A DNA stretch of 42,085 bases, taken from positions 1-42,085 of the forward strand of contig CANGXM010000003.1 in assembly GCA_947457845.1 (NCBI GenBank), read 5' to 3'. This DNA comes from Rhodospirillales bacterium (GTDB lineage Bacteria; Pseudomonadota; Alphaproteobacteria; Azospirillales; Azospirillaceae). Positions 8,280 to 16,414 of the stretch are shown piece after piece. The translations under genes and the position numbers were made by a program. Numbering within the stretch: the first letter of the stretch is position 1; each line of letters begins with the position of its first letter. The notes beneath the pieces were generated by a model. That model did not search any database. It saw only the letters and a program-made list of their open reading frames with translations, and was not told the DNA's origin.

Positions 8280-9910
8280 GGTTCGGCCCGACGCCGCTGG
8301 CCGAGGCGGAGGGGGCATTCCTGGCGCATGCGCTCCGCGTCGGCGGCGCCGTGTTCAAGAAGGGACGGCGCCTGTCGACCGACGACGTCGCTCTCATGCG
8401 GATCAACGGCTTGACGGAGGTCGTGGCGGCGCGGCTCGAACCGGGCGACCTCGACGAGGATCTGGCCGCCGCCCGCATCGCCGCCGCCCTGGCGGGGCCG
8501 GGGATCACGGCCGGCGCCGCCTTCACGGGCCGGGTGAACCTCTTCGCGCAAGCCCATGGCCTGCTGACGATCGACACCGCGCGCATCGACCGGATCAACG
8601 TCGTCGACGAGGCCGTGACCGTCGCGACGCTCCCTGCCCACACGCCGGTCGCCCCCCGCCAGATGCTGGCGACGGTGAAGATCATCCCCTTCGCGGCGCC
8701 GCTGGCGGCGGTGGAGGCGGCGGAGGCGGTGGCGCGGGAGGCCGCGCCCGTCGTCGTGGTGCGCCCCTTCCGCCCGCGCACCGTGGCGCTGATCCAGACC
8801 CGCCTGCCGGGAACCAAGGACGGCGTGCTGGACAAGACGGTGACGGTCACGGCGGAGCGGGTCGCCGCCTACGGCAGCGCCCTGGCGCCCGACGTTCGCG
8901 TACCGCACGAGCCGGGGGCGTTGGCGGCGGCGGTCGCGGCGGCGATCGGCGACGGGGCCGGCCTGTTGCTGATCGCGGGGGCGTCGGCGATCACCGACCG
9001 GCGCGACGTGCTGCCGGACGCGATCGAGCGGGCCGGGGGGACGGTGGAGCACTTCGGGATGCCGGTCGATCCCGGCAATCTGCTCCTCCTCGCGCGGGTC
9101 GGAACGGTGCCGGTCCTCGGCCTGCCGGGCTGCGCGCGTTCGCCGAAGCTCAACGGCTTCGACTGGGTTCTTCAGAGATTGCTCGCGGACGTGCCGGTCG
9201 GGCGGGCGGACGTGATGCGGATGGGCGTCGGCGGCCTGCTGGCGGAGATCCCGTCCCGGCCCCTGCCCCGGGCCGACGCGTCCCCCCGGCCGGCCCCGAA
9301 CGCGCCGCAGGCGCCGCGCGTAACCGCCGTGGTGCTGGCGGCCGGGCGCGGGACCCGCATGGGTGGGCCGAACAAGCTCGCCCTGCCCCTCGACGGGCGG
9401 CCCATCGTCGACCACGTGGTCGCCGCGGCCCAGGCGTCGCAGGCCGAGCGGGTGGTGGTGGTGACGGGGCACGAGCCCGAGCGGGTGCGGGCGTCCCTCG
9501 CCGGCCGGACGGCGACGTTCGTGCACAATCCCGACCATGCCGACGGGCTGTCCACCTCGCTGCGCGCGGGCCTCGCGGCGGTCGGGGAGGAGACGGACGC
9601 GGTCGTGGTCCTGCTGGGCGACATGCCGCGCGTGAACGCGGGTCTGATCGACAGGCTGATCGCCGCCTATGCGCCGGTGGAAGGGCGGTCGATCTGCGTC
9701 CCGACGGTCGGCGGCCGGCGGGGGAACCCGATCCTGTGGGACCGCGCGTTCCTGACCGAGATGTCGCGGATCGAGGGCGACACCGGCGCCAGGGCGCTGC
9801 TGGAGCGCCACGCCGACGTGGTGTGCGAGGTTGCGGCCGGCGACGACGCGGCCCTGACGGACGTCGACACGCCCGCGGCCTACGCCGCGGTCACCGGGTC
9901 CGCGCCGTGA
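8276..9910 (+). CDS. Fusion of molybdopterin-binding domain and MobA-like NTP transferase
   Basis: A 544-residue two-domain protein. Residues 1 to about 330 resemble the MoeA/MogA-type molybdopterin-binding region (a GLLLIAGASAITDRRDVLP segment and LGLPGCARSPKLNGFD). After a Pro/Ala-rich linker, residues 349-544 form a MobA/MocA-type nucleotidyltransferase with LAAGRGTRMG at 354-363, a GDMP metal motif and GNPILW. The predicted role is molybdate insertion or MPT binding followed by addition of a nucleotide, probably CMP, since Mo hydroxylases use the cytosine dinucleotide cofactor. The GTG at 8276 overlaps the upstream stop. The 3' end overlaps the convergent hydrolase gene by 20 bases. It is the last gene of the cox run. 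Confidence 0.88.
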   Translation: MRFGPTPLAEAEGAFLAHALRVGGAVFKKGRRLSTDDVALMRINGLTEVVAARLEPGDLDEDLAAARIAAALAGPGITAGAAFTGRVNLFAQAHGLLTIDTARIDRINVVDEAVTVATLPAHTPVAPRQMLATVKIIPFAAPLAAVEAAEAVAREAAPVVVVRPFRPRTVALIQTRLPGTKDGVLDKTVTVTAERVAAYGSALAPDVRVPHEPGALAAAVAAAIGDGAGLLLIAGASAITDRRDVLPDAIERAGGTVEHFGMPVDPGNLLLLARVGTVPVLGLPGCARSPKLNGFDWVLQRLLADVPVGRADVMRMGVGGLLAEIPSRPLPRADASPRPAPNAPQAPRVTAVVLAAGRGTRMGGPNKLALPLDGRPIVDHVVAAAQASQAERVVVVTGHEPERVRASLAGRTATFVHNPDHADGLSTSLRAGLAAVGEETDAVVVLLGDMPRVNAGLIDRLIAAYAPVEGRSICVPTVGGRRGNPILWDRAFLTEMSRIEGDTGARALLERHADVVCEVAAGDDAALTDVDTPAAYAAVTGSAP

Positions 9911-10706
9911 CGAACCGGACGATGGCGTCGCCGGCGCCGCGGCTCCAGAGGTCGTTGTGGTGGCCGCCGGGGATCCACACGGCCTCCTTCGGGTCGGCCG
10001 CGGCATCGTAGAGTTGGCGCCCCAGACGCTGCGGCACGACGTCGTCGCGATCGCCGTGCAGGACGAGGACCGGCGCGCCGACCTGCGCCACGTCGCGTAG
10101 CGCGTCGAACCGGTCGACGATGATCGAGCGGAACGGAACCAGCGGATAATGGTGCTGCGCCACGTCGGCGAGGCTGGTGAAGGGCGTCTCGAGCACCACC
10201 GCGGCGACCGGCGTCGCGCGCCCGGCGAGCCCGTGGGCGATCCGGACGGCGACCGCGGTCCCCAGCGATTCCCCGTAGAGGACGAGACGCGCCGTCCCGA
10301 TTCCCTTCGCGCCGAGCCAGCGGATCTGCGCCGCCGCGTCGCGCATGAACCCCGTTTCGCCGGGCGAGCCCGGATTCCCGCCGAAGCCACGATAGCCTGC
10401 GAGGAACACGCCGAAGCCCGCCGCGGTCAGTTCGCGCGCCTTGAAGACGCGGTGGCCGACGTGGCCGGCGTTGCCATGGAACAGGACCACGACCGGGCGG
10501 TCGTCGGCGGCGGGGGGGTGGTACCAGCCGGTGATGTCGAGACCGTCCTCTGTCCGCGTCCCGACCAGTTCGAAATCGGCGGCGCCCCAACGGCCCGGAT
10601 CGGGGCGCTGGGGATCCGGATAGAACAGCAGCGCGCGCTGGACGGCCTGCATGTTGTCGACGGCCATGCCGTAGACCGCGGCGCCCATCGCCAGGAACGG
10701 CAGCAT
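9891..10706 (-). CDS. Alpha/beta hydrolase with N-terminal hydrophobic segment
   Basis: A 271-residue serine hydrolase of the BEM46/ABHD13 type. A short hydrophobic N-terminus (LPFLAMGAAVYGMAV) could be a membrane anchor. It is followed by ALLFYPDP, which is typical of this subgroup, the oxyanion region FHGNAGHVGHR, the nucleophile elbow GESLG with S147, the acid in HGDRDD (D221 or D222) and the catalytic histidine in GGHHND (249-250). The substrate is unknown; relatives are membrane-associated hydrolases. It lies 14 bases downstream of a glutamine amidotransferase gene on the same strand, so the two may be co-transcribed. Its 3' end overlaps the MobA-fusion gene on the other strand by 20 bases. 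Confidence 0.85.
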   Translation of the reverse strand: MLPFLAMGAAVYGMAVDNMQAVQRALLFYPDPQRPDPGRWGAADFELVGTRTEDGLDITGWYHPPAADDRPVVVLFHGNAGHVGHRVFKARELTAAGFGVFLAGYRGFGGNPGSPGETGFMRDAAAQIRWLGAKGIGTARLVLYGESLGTAVAVRIAHGLAGRATPVAAVVLETPFTSLADVAQHHYPLVPFRSIIVDRFDALRDVAQVGAPVLVLHGDRDDVVPQRLGRQLYDAAADPKEAVWIPGGHHNDLWSRGAGDAIVRFVTARTR

Positions 10707-10720
10707 CCGGTCCGGATCCT

Positions 10721-11464
10721 TCAGGCCGCAGCGGCGACGGTGGCCCGGACCAGGGCGGCGAACCGGTCCCCCAGCACGCGGGCGAAACCGTTCGCTGCAT
10801 CGATGTGACGGTCGAGTTCGCCGTCGATCCGGTCCCGCAACCCGGGATAGTCCCGATCGACGTCGCCCTCGTGCGTCGCGATCCAGTGGAGCACGTCCGC
10901 GCGGGTGACCTCGGGGTGGAACTGCACCCCGTACTGCGTGCGCCCGAGCCGGAAGGCCTGGACACGCGTGCTCGCCGAGGTGGCGAGCCGGACCCCGCCG
11001 GGGGGCAGGTCGAAGACGTCATGGTGCCACTGCATGAGCGGCAGGCGCGCGGGCGCGTGGGCGAAAAGCGAATCGCGACGCGCATCGGGAAGGAACTCCA
11101 CCGCCACGTCGAAGCCGATCTCGACAACGTGGTTCGGGCGGACGGGCGTCGCGTTCCCCGGCGCCGCGTGGGCCCGCGCCATCAGCTGCGCACCGAGGCA
11201 GATCCCCAGCACCGGCCGGTCCGAGGCGGCGAAATCGCGCAGCAGACCGACGATCCGATCGAAATAGGGATGGCGGGCGTCGTCCATGGCGCTCTGCGGA
11301 CCGCCAAGGACGAGGGCCCCGTCGAGGCCGTCGATCGTCGACGGAAGCGGTTCGCCGGAAATCGGCGCGAGGTCGAGGAGATCGATGCCCGCCGCCCGCA
11401 AGCGTTCGCCGATCAATCCGCTGCCTTCGTGCGGGTGATTTCTTACGACCAGCAAACGTCCCAT
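10721..11464 (-). CDS. Class I glutamine amidotransferase family protein (GMP synthase-like)
   Basis: A 247-residue stand-alone class I glutamine amidotransferase. The nucleophile is C89 in GICLGAQ, and the catalytic His and Glu are H183 and E185 in FHPEV. A GGPQSAMDD segment at 55-62 matches proteins annotated as GMP synthase-like amidotransferases. These hydrolyse glutamine or related gamma-glutamyl compounds; no synthetase partner is encoded nearby, so the acceptor is unknown. The start at 11464 (MGRLLVVRNH) is preferred to an in-frame one at 11593, which would add 43 residues with no family similarity. It is divergent from cheY, with about 230 bases of non-coding DNA in between. Confidence 0.85.
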   Translation of the reverse strand: MGRLLVVRNHPHEGSGLIGERLRAAGIDLLDLAPISGEPLPSTIDGLDGALVLGGPQSAMDDARHPYFDRIVGLLRDFAASDRPVLGICLGAQLMARAHAAPGNATPVRPNHVVEIGFDVAVEFLPDARRDSLFAHAPARLPLMQWHHDVFDLPPGGVRLATSASTRVQAFRLGRTQYGVQFHPEVTRADVLHWIATHEGDVDRDYPGLRDRIDGELDRHIDAANGFARVLGDRFAALVRATVAAAA

Positions 11465-11600
11465 CGTCCCGAACACCCCGCGTCGTGCCCCAGATTCCTT
11501 CGCCCCGACGGGACGTCGACGGCAGCATTTGGGGAGAAGCACATGCCCGCCGCAAGGGGGCTGGCGCCAGCGTGGCGATAGGGCCCGAAGCACAACCGGG

Positions 11601-11608
11601 CGTTAACG
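11601..11608 (+). promoter_or_regulatory. CGTTAACG palindrome upstream of cheY
   Basis: An 8-base palindrome containing TTAAC lies 87 bases before cheY in a stretch that is clearly more AT-rich than its surroundings. TTAAC is the half-site of the alphaproteobacterial master regulator CtrA, which controls motility genes in several Rhodospirillales. Only a half-site is visible here, so this is a weak call. The core CGTTAAC occurs again before the response regulator at 18819. Confidence 0.25.
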
Positions 11609-11694
11609 ATTATCGACTAGCCTAGACGTGCAATTCGTTGGTAACCCTACCGAGAGCGACCGTTTGGGGTGCCCGGTTCAGTTCGGAGCGAAAT

Positions 11695-12066
11695 ATGAGC
11701 ATGAAGGTTCTCGTCGTGGATGACTACGCAACAATGCGGCGCATCATCCGCAACCTCTTGACCCAGATCGGTTTCACCGACGTCGACGAGGCGGCCGACG
11801 GGGCGAGCGCGCTGAGCAAGCTTCGCGAGGCGAAGTTCGGCCTCGTCATCTCCGACTGGAACATGGAGCCGATGACCGGCCTCCAGCTCCTCAAGGAGGT
11901 CCGTGCCGACAAGGTGCTGAAGGACACGCCCTTCATCATGGTCACGGCCGAGAGCAAGACCGAGAACGTGGTCGCGGCGAAGCAGGCGGGTGTCAACAAC
12001 TACATCGTAAAGCCGTTCAACGCCGAAACGCTGAAGAGCAAGATCCAGTCGGTCATCGGAGAGTGA
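11695..12066 (+). CDS. cheY: Chemotaxis response regulator CheY
   Basis: A 123-residue single-domain receiver. The acidic pocket is D9/D10, the phosphoacceptor D54 (SDWNMEPMTG), with T84, Y103 and K106 (IVKPFNAETL), all characteristic of true CheY proteins that bind the flagellar switch. Phospho-CheY biases flagellar rotation through FliM. ATG at 11695 is chosen (the second ATG at 11701 is also possible); a longer frame from 11638 has no support. The gene overlaps cheZ by four bases (GTGA), so kinase output and its phosphatase are made together. No cheA, cheW, receptor or flagellar gene is adjacent, so its kinase is encoded elsewhere. Confidence 0.95.
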   Translation: MSMKVLVVDDYATMRRIIRNLLTQIGFTDVDEAADGASALSKLREAKFGLVISDWNMEPMTGLQLLKEVRADKVLKDTPFIMVTAESKTENVVAAKQAGVNNYIVKPFNAETLKSKIQSVIGE

Positions 12067-12983
12067 CCGTGCACCGGCCGGCCGACCTCAGCGACGACGA
12101 ATTCGACCAGATCGAGGAACGCCTTTCGGAGACGCCGAAGGGTCGCGCTTTCCTTCGGCGCTACGCGCGGCGTTCCGCGGCAATGGGCGTCGACGAGGTC
12201 CGTACGATCGTCGCGGACCTGCGCGACATGATCTCCGGCCGGGGGGAGGGCGTCGGTCCGGCCGGGCACATGGATGTGCTCCGGCGCGAACTGATGGAGA
12301 TGGCGGCGTCGATCGAGCGGGCCCGGCGCGAGATCGCGTCGCTCCGTCCGGCCGACGAGACGGCGAGCGGGAACAGCAAGATCCTGACCGCCACCAACGA
12401 GCTGGACGCCATCGTCAGCTCGACCGAGCGCGCGTCGATCGAGATCCTGAATTCGGCCGAACGGCTGATGGAGCTGGTCTCCAAGCTGCGCCGGACCGGG
12501 GCCGATTCCGAGATCTGCTCGGACATCGAGAGCGAGGTGACGGGCATCTTCACCGCCTGCTCGTTCCAGGACATCACCGGACAGCGGACGTCGAAGGTCG
12601 TCAACGCGCTCCGCTACATCGAACAGCGCGTCGCGGCGATGATCGGGATCTGGGGAATCGAGGGCATCGCCCCGAACGAGGACGACGACAACGCGGACCG
12701 GCGCCCGGACGCGCATCTCCTCGGCGGGCCGCAGCTCGACGGGATGGGCGTCAGCCAGGACGACATCGACCGGATGCTGAACGACGACAACTTCGCCGTC
12801 GTCTCGGCCCCGGCGGAACCCGAGTGGGACCTCGACCCGCCTCCGGCACCGCCGCCCCCTCCACCGCCGCCCCCTCCACCGCCGCCCCCGGCCAAGAAGG
12901 CCAAGAAGGCGGCCGAGGAGCCGCCGCCGAAGGCGGAGGGCAAGGCGCTCGACCAGTCGGCCATCGACGCGCTCTTCGGCTGA
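12063..12983 (+). CDS. cheZ: Protein phosphatase CheZ with extended Pro-rich linker
   Basis: A 306-residue CheZ. The long helical core carries the conserved catalytic block FQDITGQ, with D170 and Q174, which inserts the glutamine into the CheY active site to dephosphorylate CheY-P. After residue ~240 comes an acidic segment, then a run of prolines from about 258, a Lys/Ala patch (AKKAKKAAEE) and the terminal tail DQSAIDALFG (297-306). In CheZ of enterics the C-terminal tail tethers CheY after a flexible linker; this tail resembles the FliM CheY-docking motif. Start is GTG at 12063 overlapping cheY's stop; GTG at 12069 is an alternative. It is longer than enteric CheZ (about 214) mostly because of the linker. 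Confidence 0.9.
   Translation: MTVHRPADLSDDEFDQIEERLSETPKGRAFLRRYARRSAAMGVDEVRTIVADLRDMISGRGEGVGPAGHMDVLRRELMEMAASIERARREIASLRPADETASGNSKILTATNELDAIVSSTERASIEILNSAERLMELVSKLRRTGADSEICSDIESEVTGIFTACSFQDITGQRTSKVVNALRYIEQRVAAMIGIWGIEGIAPNEDDDNADRRPDAHLLGGPQLDGMGVSQDDIDRMLNDDNFAVVSAPAEPEWDLDPPPAPPPPPPPPPPPPPPAKKAKKAAEEPPPKAEGKALDQSAIDALFG
12849..12890 (+). repeat. 15-base tandem repeat encoding polyproline in cheZ
   Basis: The unit CCGCCGCCCCCTCCA occurs at 12849-12863 and 12864-12878, with a third partial copy at 12879-12890. Each full unit encodes five prolines. Gain or loss of units keeps the frame, so the repeat could vary the length of the CheZ linker by slippage. Confidence 0.9.
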
Positions 12984-13014
12984 CGGTCGCCCGAGGGACG
13001 CACCCAGCCCACCG

Positions 13015-13986
13015 ATGTCCCAACCGGTCCGACAGGCACCCCGCATCGGCCTCGCGCTCGGCGGCGGTGCCGCGCGCGGCTGGGCGCACATCGGCGTTCT
13101 TCGGGCGCTTGCCCGGATCGGGGTGCAGGCGGACATCATCGCCGGAACCTCCATCGGCGCCGTCGTGGGCGGTGTCGCTATGGCCGGCAAGATGGACGCG
13201 CTGGAGGATTGGGCCCGGGCCCTCAACCGTCGGCGCCTCGTCGGCTATCTCGACTTCCGGATCCGGGCCGGCGGCCTGATCGGTGGCGAGCGCCTCCTGA
13301 CGGAGCTGAAGCGGCACCTCGGCGGAACGACGATCGAGTCGCTGCCCCTGCCCTACACCGCGGTCGCGACCGACCTCGTCACGGGCCACGAGGTCTGGAT
13401 CTCGAACGGCATCCTCATCGACGCGATGCGCGCCTCGATGTCACTGCCGGGCGTCTTCCCGCCCTGGCGCTGGGAGGGGCGTTGGCTCGTCGACGGCGCC
13501 CTCGTGAACCCCGTTCCGATCAGCGTCTGCCGGGCGCTGGGCGCGCAGATGGTCATCGCGGTCAACCTCAACGCCGACGTCATCGGCAAGACCCGCCGCC
13601 CCGGGACCTCGATTCCCACGGCAGCCGGCTTCGACCTCCTCACGCTCATCGACGAGGACGGCGAGGCACCGCCGGTACCCTCGCGTCTCGACGCGTTGGT
13701 CCGACGGGTGTTCCGGCGCGAGCCCGACCAGCCGAGCCTGTTCGGGACCATGGTCGGCTCGCTCGGCATCATCATGGACCGCATCACCCGGTCCCGGCTG
13801 GCGGGAGAGCCGCCGGACGTCCACATCACGCCGCGGATCGGGCACGTCGGGCTGCTGGAGTTCGACCGGGCCGAGGAGCTGATCGCCGAGGGCGAGGCGG
13901 CGGTGCAGCGCGCACTCCCCGACATCCGCGACGCGCTCGCGGTCTTCGGCATCCGCGGCCAGGGACCGACGGGACCGACGTCCTGA
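13015..13986 (+). CDS. Patatin-like phospholipase family protein
   Basis: A 323-residue patatin-like serine lipase of the RssA/NTE type. The oxyanion glycine loop is LGGGAARGWAHIGVL (16-30), the nucleophile elbow GTSIG with S46, and the catalytic dyad aspartate lies in VDGALVNPVP (D160). This arrangement hydrolyses acyl esters of phospholipids or lysophospholipids, usually at the cytoplasmic face of the membrane. No signal peptide is seen. It follows cheZ by 31 bases on the same strand and could be read from the same transcript, but no functional link to chemotaxis is known. The C-terminal region after ~200 has no recognisable domain. Confidence 0.88.
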   Translation: MSQPVRQAPRIGLALGGGAARGWAHIGVLRALARIGVQADIIAGTSIGAVVGGVAMAGKMDALEDWARALNRRRLVGYLDFRIRAGGLIGGERLLTELKRHLGGTTIESLPLPYTAVATDLVTGHEVWISNGILIDAMRASMSLPGVFPPWRWEGRWLVDGALVNPVPISVCRALGAQMVIAVNLNADVIGKTRRPGTSIPTAAGFDLLTLIDEDGEAPPVPSRLDALVRRVFRREPDQPSLFGTMVGSLGIIMDRITRSRLAGEPPDVHITPRIGHVGLLEFDRAEELIAEGEAAVQRALPDIRDALAVFGIRGQGPTGPTS

Positions 13987-14022
13987 GGCTGCGGCCGGTG
14001 GAATAATCGGGCATCGAAGGTG

Positions 14023-14050
14023 TTGTTCCGGTCCGGACCGGCATTACAAT
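14023..14050 (+). promoter_or_regulatory. Promoter with a perfect 14-base palindrome in the spacer
   Basis: TTGTTC at 14023-14028 and TACAAT at 14045-14050 are separated by 16 bases, a good match to a sigma-70 type promoter. The spacer holds the perfect palindrome CCGGTCCGGACCGG at 14028-14041, the classic position for a repressor site or a MerR-type activator site. A second inverted repeat, GTTCCCG/CGGGAAC (14064-14070 and 14072-14078), lies just downstream in the leader. The antiporter gene starts at 14114. Confidence 0.45.
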
Positions 14051-14113
14051 CCTCGGACGAGGTGTTCCCGCCGGGAACGGACGCCGCCGCCACGCGGTCC
14101 CGGAGGCCGCGAC

Positions 14114-16078
14114 GTGATCGACATCATCAATCTATCGATCCTGATCGGGTCGGGCCTTCTCGTCCTCAGCATCCTGACGAGCCTGCTTTCCTTCCGGTTC
14201 GGCGCGCCGCTCCTCCTGATCTTCCTCGCGGTCGGCCTCGCCGCGGGCGAGGACGGCCCGGGCCGTCTCATGTTCGACAACGCGCAGGCCGCCTATCTCA
14301 TCGGCAGCGTCGCGCTCGCCGTGATCCTCTACGAGAGCGGGCTGGGGACGCGGCTCTCGGCGTTCCGCTCGGCCGGTCCGCCCGCCATCGCGCTCGCCAC
14401 CGTCGGCGTCGTCGTGACCATGACCATGGTCGCGCTCGCCGCGCGCTATCTGTTCGGATTCTCGTGGATCAACGCGTTCCTCGTCGGCGCGATCGTCAGC
14501 TCGACCGACGCGGCCGCCGTCTTCTTCCTCCTGCGCGTCGGGGGCATCACGCTGCGCGACCGCGTCCGCTCGACGCTGGAGATCGAATCGGGCTCGAACG
14601 ACCCCATCGCCATCTTCCTGACGATCGGGCTGGTCGAACTCGCCGTCTCGGGCGAGAGCGAGCCCTTCGCGGTGGCGATGGTGTTCGTTCAGCAGATGGG
14701 GATCGGCGCGGTCGCGGGGCTGGCCGGCGGCATGCTCGCGGTCGTCGCCCTCTCCCGGCTCAGGATGGACGCCGGCCTGCACGCGGTCTCGTCGCTGGCC
14801 ATGGCGCTGTTCCTGTTCTCGCTCACGGCGGTGATCGGGGGCAGCGGATTCCTGGCCGTCTATCTGGCCGGCCTGTGCGTCGGCAACCGCCGGATTCCAG
14901 GGGGCCAGACCCTCCAGCGGTTCCACCAGGGGCTCGCCTGGCTGGCGCAGATCGTCATGTTCGTGACGCTCGGGCTCCTTGCCACGCCGTCGCAGTTCCC
15001 GGCGATCGCGCCGACGGCGCTCGGACTCGCCGTCGTCCTGGTGCTGGTTGCGCGCCCCCTCGCCGTCTGGCTCTCGCTGCTGCCGTTCCGCTTCAGCCGG
15101 GCCGAGGTGACTTTCATCGCCTGGGTCGGCCTGCGCGGCGCGGTGTCGATCCTTCTCGCCATCGTCCCGATCCTCGCCGACCTGCCGGGCAGCCGCGACC
15201 TCTTCAACATCGCGTTCCTCGTGGTCCTGATGTCGCTGCTGGTGCAGGGCTGGACGATCCGCCCGCTCGCCCGCGGCCTGCGCCTCATCGTTCCGCCGCG
15301 GGCGGGACCGGTCGACCGCGTCGATCTGGAACTGCCGGGAAAGGCGGACTACGAGCTGGTCGCCTACCGGGTGCATGAGCAGAGCCTCGCGGCCCGCGGC
15401 GGCCGGCTTGAGCGCTGGGCCCGCCCGTCGCTCCTCGTCCGGGAGGGGCACGTGCGCCCGCTCCACGGGGCGGGCGCGCTGCAACCGGGCGACCTCGTCT
15501 ATCTGTTCGCGCCGGCCGCGCGCATCCCCCTGCTCGACCGGCTGTTCGGCGCCGCGCGCGAGCATGCCGCCGAGGACCGGGCCTTCTTCGGGGATCTCGC
15601 GCTGCGCCCGGACATCCGCGTCTACGCGCTGGCCGAACTCTACGGCCTACCTCTGGTCGCGGGTGCCGCCGACGACACGCTCGCCGACCTGTTCCACCAG
15701 CGGTTCGGCAGCGGCCTCGAGGTCGGCGATCGGCTGTCGCTCGGTGGCGTCGACCTCATCGTCCGCGACATCGAGGAGGGGCGGATCCTCGAGGTGGGCG
15801 TGGACCTCGACCCCGCGACGGCGCCCTCGCGCCGCATCCCGGTCTTCCAGAGCCCGGCCGAGATCCTCCGGGGGCTCGCGGGCGTCGTGGGGCGCGTGCG
15901 GTTCCGCATCTGGCAGATGCGGGAGCGGCGGCGCGAACGCCGCGTCAATGCGGCGGCGATATCGTCGCTCACATCGAACGCGCCCGATCCTGTGGTAGAA
16001 AGACGGGCGTCCGGCGACGGTCGGACGGCGACGCCGGGCGACGGCGGATCGGAACTCGAACGGACGGGACGGGAATGA
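14114..16078 (+). CDS. nhaP2: K+/H+ antiporter, NhaP2/CvrA type
   Basis: A 654-residue CPA1 antiporter. About 12 hydrophobic helices fill residues 5-390, with the ion-site motifs STDAAAVF (T131, D132) and ESGSNDP (N162, D163). A cytoplasmic TrkA-C-like domain (about 405-490) and a CorC/HlyC-associated domain (about 505-590) follow, the NhaP2/CvrA order. The last ~50 residues are an Arg-rich then polar tail not typical of the family. It would expel K+ (or Na+) for H+ in the inner membrane, with ligand control through TrkA-C. Start is GTG 14114 with CGGAGG at 14101-14106. The stop overlaps the next ATG (16075). Confidence 0.9.
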   Translation: MIDIINLSILIGSGLLVLSILTSLLSFRFGAPLLLIFLAVGLAAGEDGPGRLMFDNAQAAYLIGSVALAVILYESGLGTRLSAFRSAGPPAIALATVGVVVTMTMVALAARYLFGFSWINAFLVGAIVSSTDAAAVFFLLRVGGITLRDRVRSTLEIESGSNDPIAIFLTIGLVELAVSGESEPFAVAMVFVQQMGIGAVAGLAGGMLAVVALSRLRMDAGLHAVSSLAMALFLFSLTAVIGGSGFLAVYLAGLCVGNRRIPGGQTLQRFHQGLAWLAQIVMFVTLGLLATPSQFPAIAPTALGLAVVLVLVARPLAVWLSLLPFRFSRAEVTFIAWVGLRGAVSILLAIVPILADLPGSRDLFNIAFLVVLMSLLVQGWTIRPLARGLRLIVPPRAGPVDRVDLELPGKADYELVAYRVHEQSLAARGGRLERWARPSLLVREGHVRPLHGAGALQPGDLVYLFAPAARIPLLDRLFGAAREHAAEDRAFFGDLALRPDIRVYALAELYGLPLVAGAADDTLADLFHQRFGSGLEVGDRLSLGGVDLIVRDIEEGRILEVGVDLDPATAPSRRIPVFQSPAEILRGLAGVVGRVRFRIWQMRERRRERRVNAAAISSLTSNAPDPVVERRASGDGRTATPGDGGSELERTGRE

Positions 16079-16401
16079 CCTCGGGTAGCAGGGACGACGC
16101 GCTGGTGGAGATCCGCAAGGAGCTTGCGGGCCTCAAGAACGAGATCGAGAAGGTCGGGACCGTCGCCAAGCAGATCGACACCATCGCCAAGCAGACGAAC
16201 CTCCTCGCCCTGAACGCCACGATCGAGGCGGCGCGGGCGGGCGATGCGGGGCGCGGATTCGCCGTGGTCGCGGGCGAGGTGAAGAACCTCTCGGGACAGA
16301 CCGCCTCGGCCACCGCGGACATCTTCGCGGTGCTCGAGAGCCTGACCCGGCGGACGCAGCTGCTCGACGGTCTCGTCGAGAAGGCGTCCACGGCAGCCTG
16401 A
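16075..16401 (+). CDS. Miniature chemoreceptor signalling-tip protein
   Basis: A 108-residue soluble protein consisting almost entirely of the hairpin tip of a methyl-accepting chemotaxis protein. It has the hallmark sequence [20 protein letters not shown] (44-63), then [15 protein letters not shown]. There is no transmembrane helix, sensor domain or HAMP, and only a short coiled-coil stalk on each side. The receptor tip binds CheA and CheW. The ATG lies within the antiporter stop codon, so the two should be co-translated, and a ChaC gene follows after 13 bases. It may be a dedicated small partner protein; a decayed receptor is less likely given the intact frame, clean coupling and complete hairpin. 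Confidence 0.85.
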   Translation: MTSGSRDDALVEIRKELAGLKNEIEKVGTVAKQIDTIAKQTNLLALNATIEAARAGDAGRGFAVVAGEVKNLSGQTASATADIFAVLESLTRRTQLLDGLVEKASTAA

Positions 16402-16414
16402 CCCTCGGGCGACG

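Noticed and set aside
12849-12890. CRISPR-like tandem repeat
   Set aside because: The units are adjacent without spacers, 15 bases long, and encode prolines within CheZ.
16075-16401. Chemoreceptor pseudogene remnant
   Set aside because: The frame is intact, starts in the antiporter stop and includes the whole signalling tip. No flanking receptor remnants were found within the overlapping genes.
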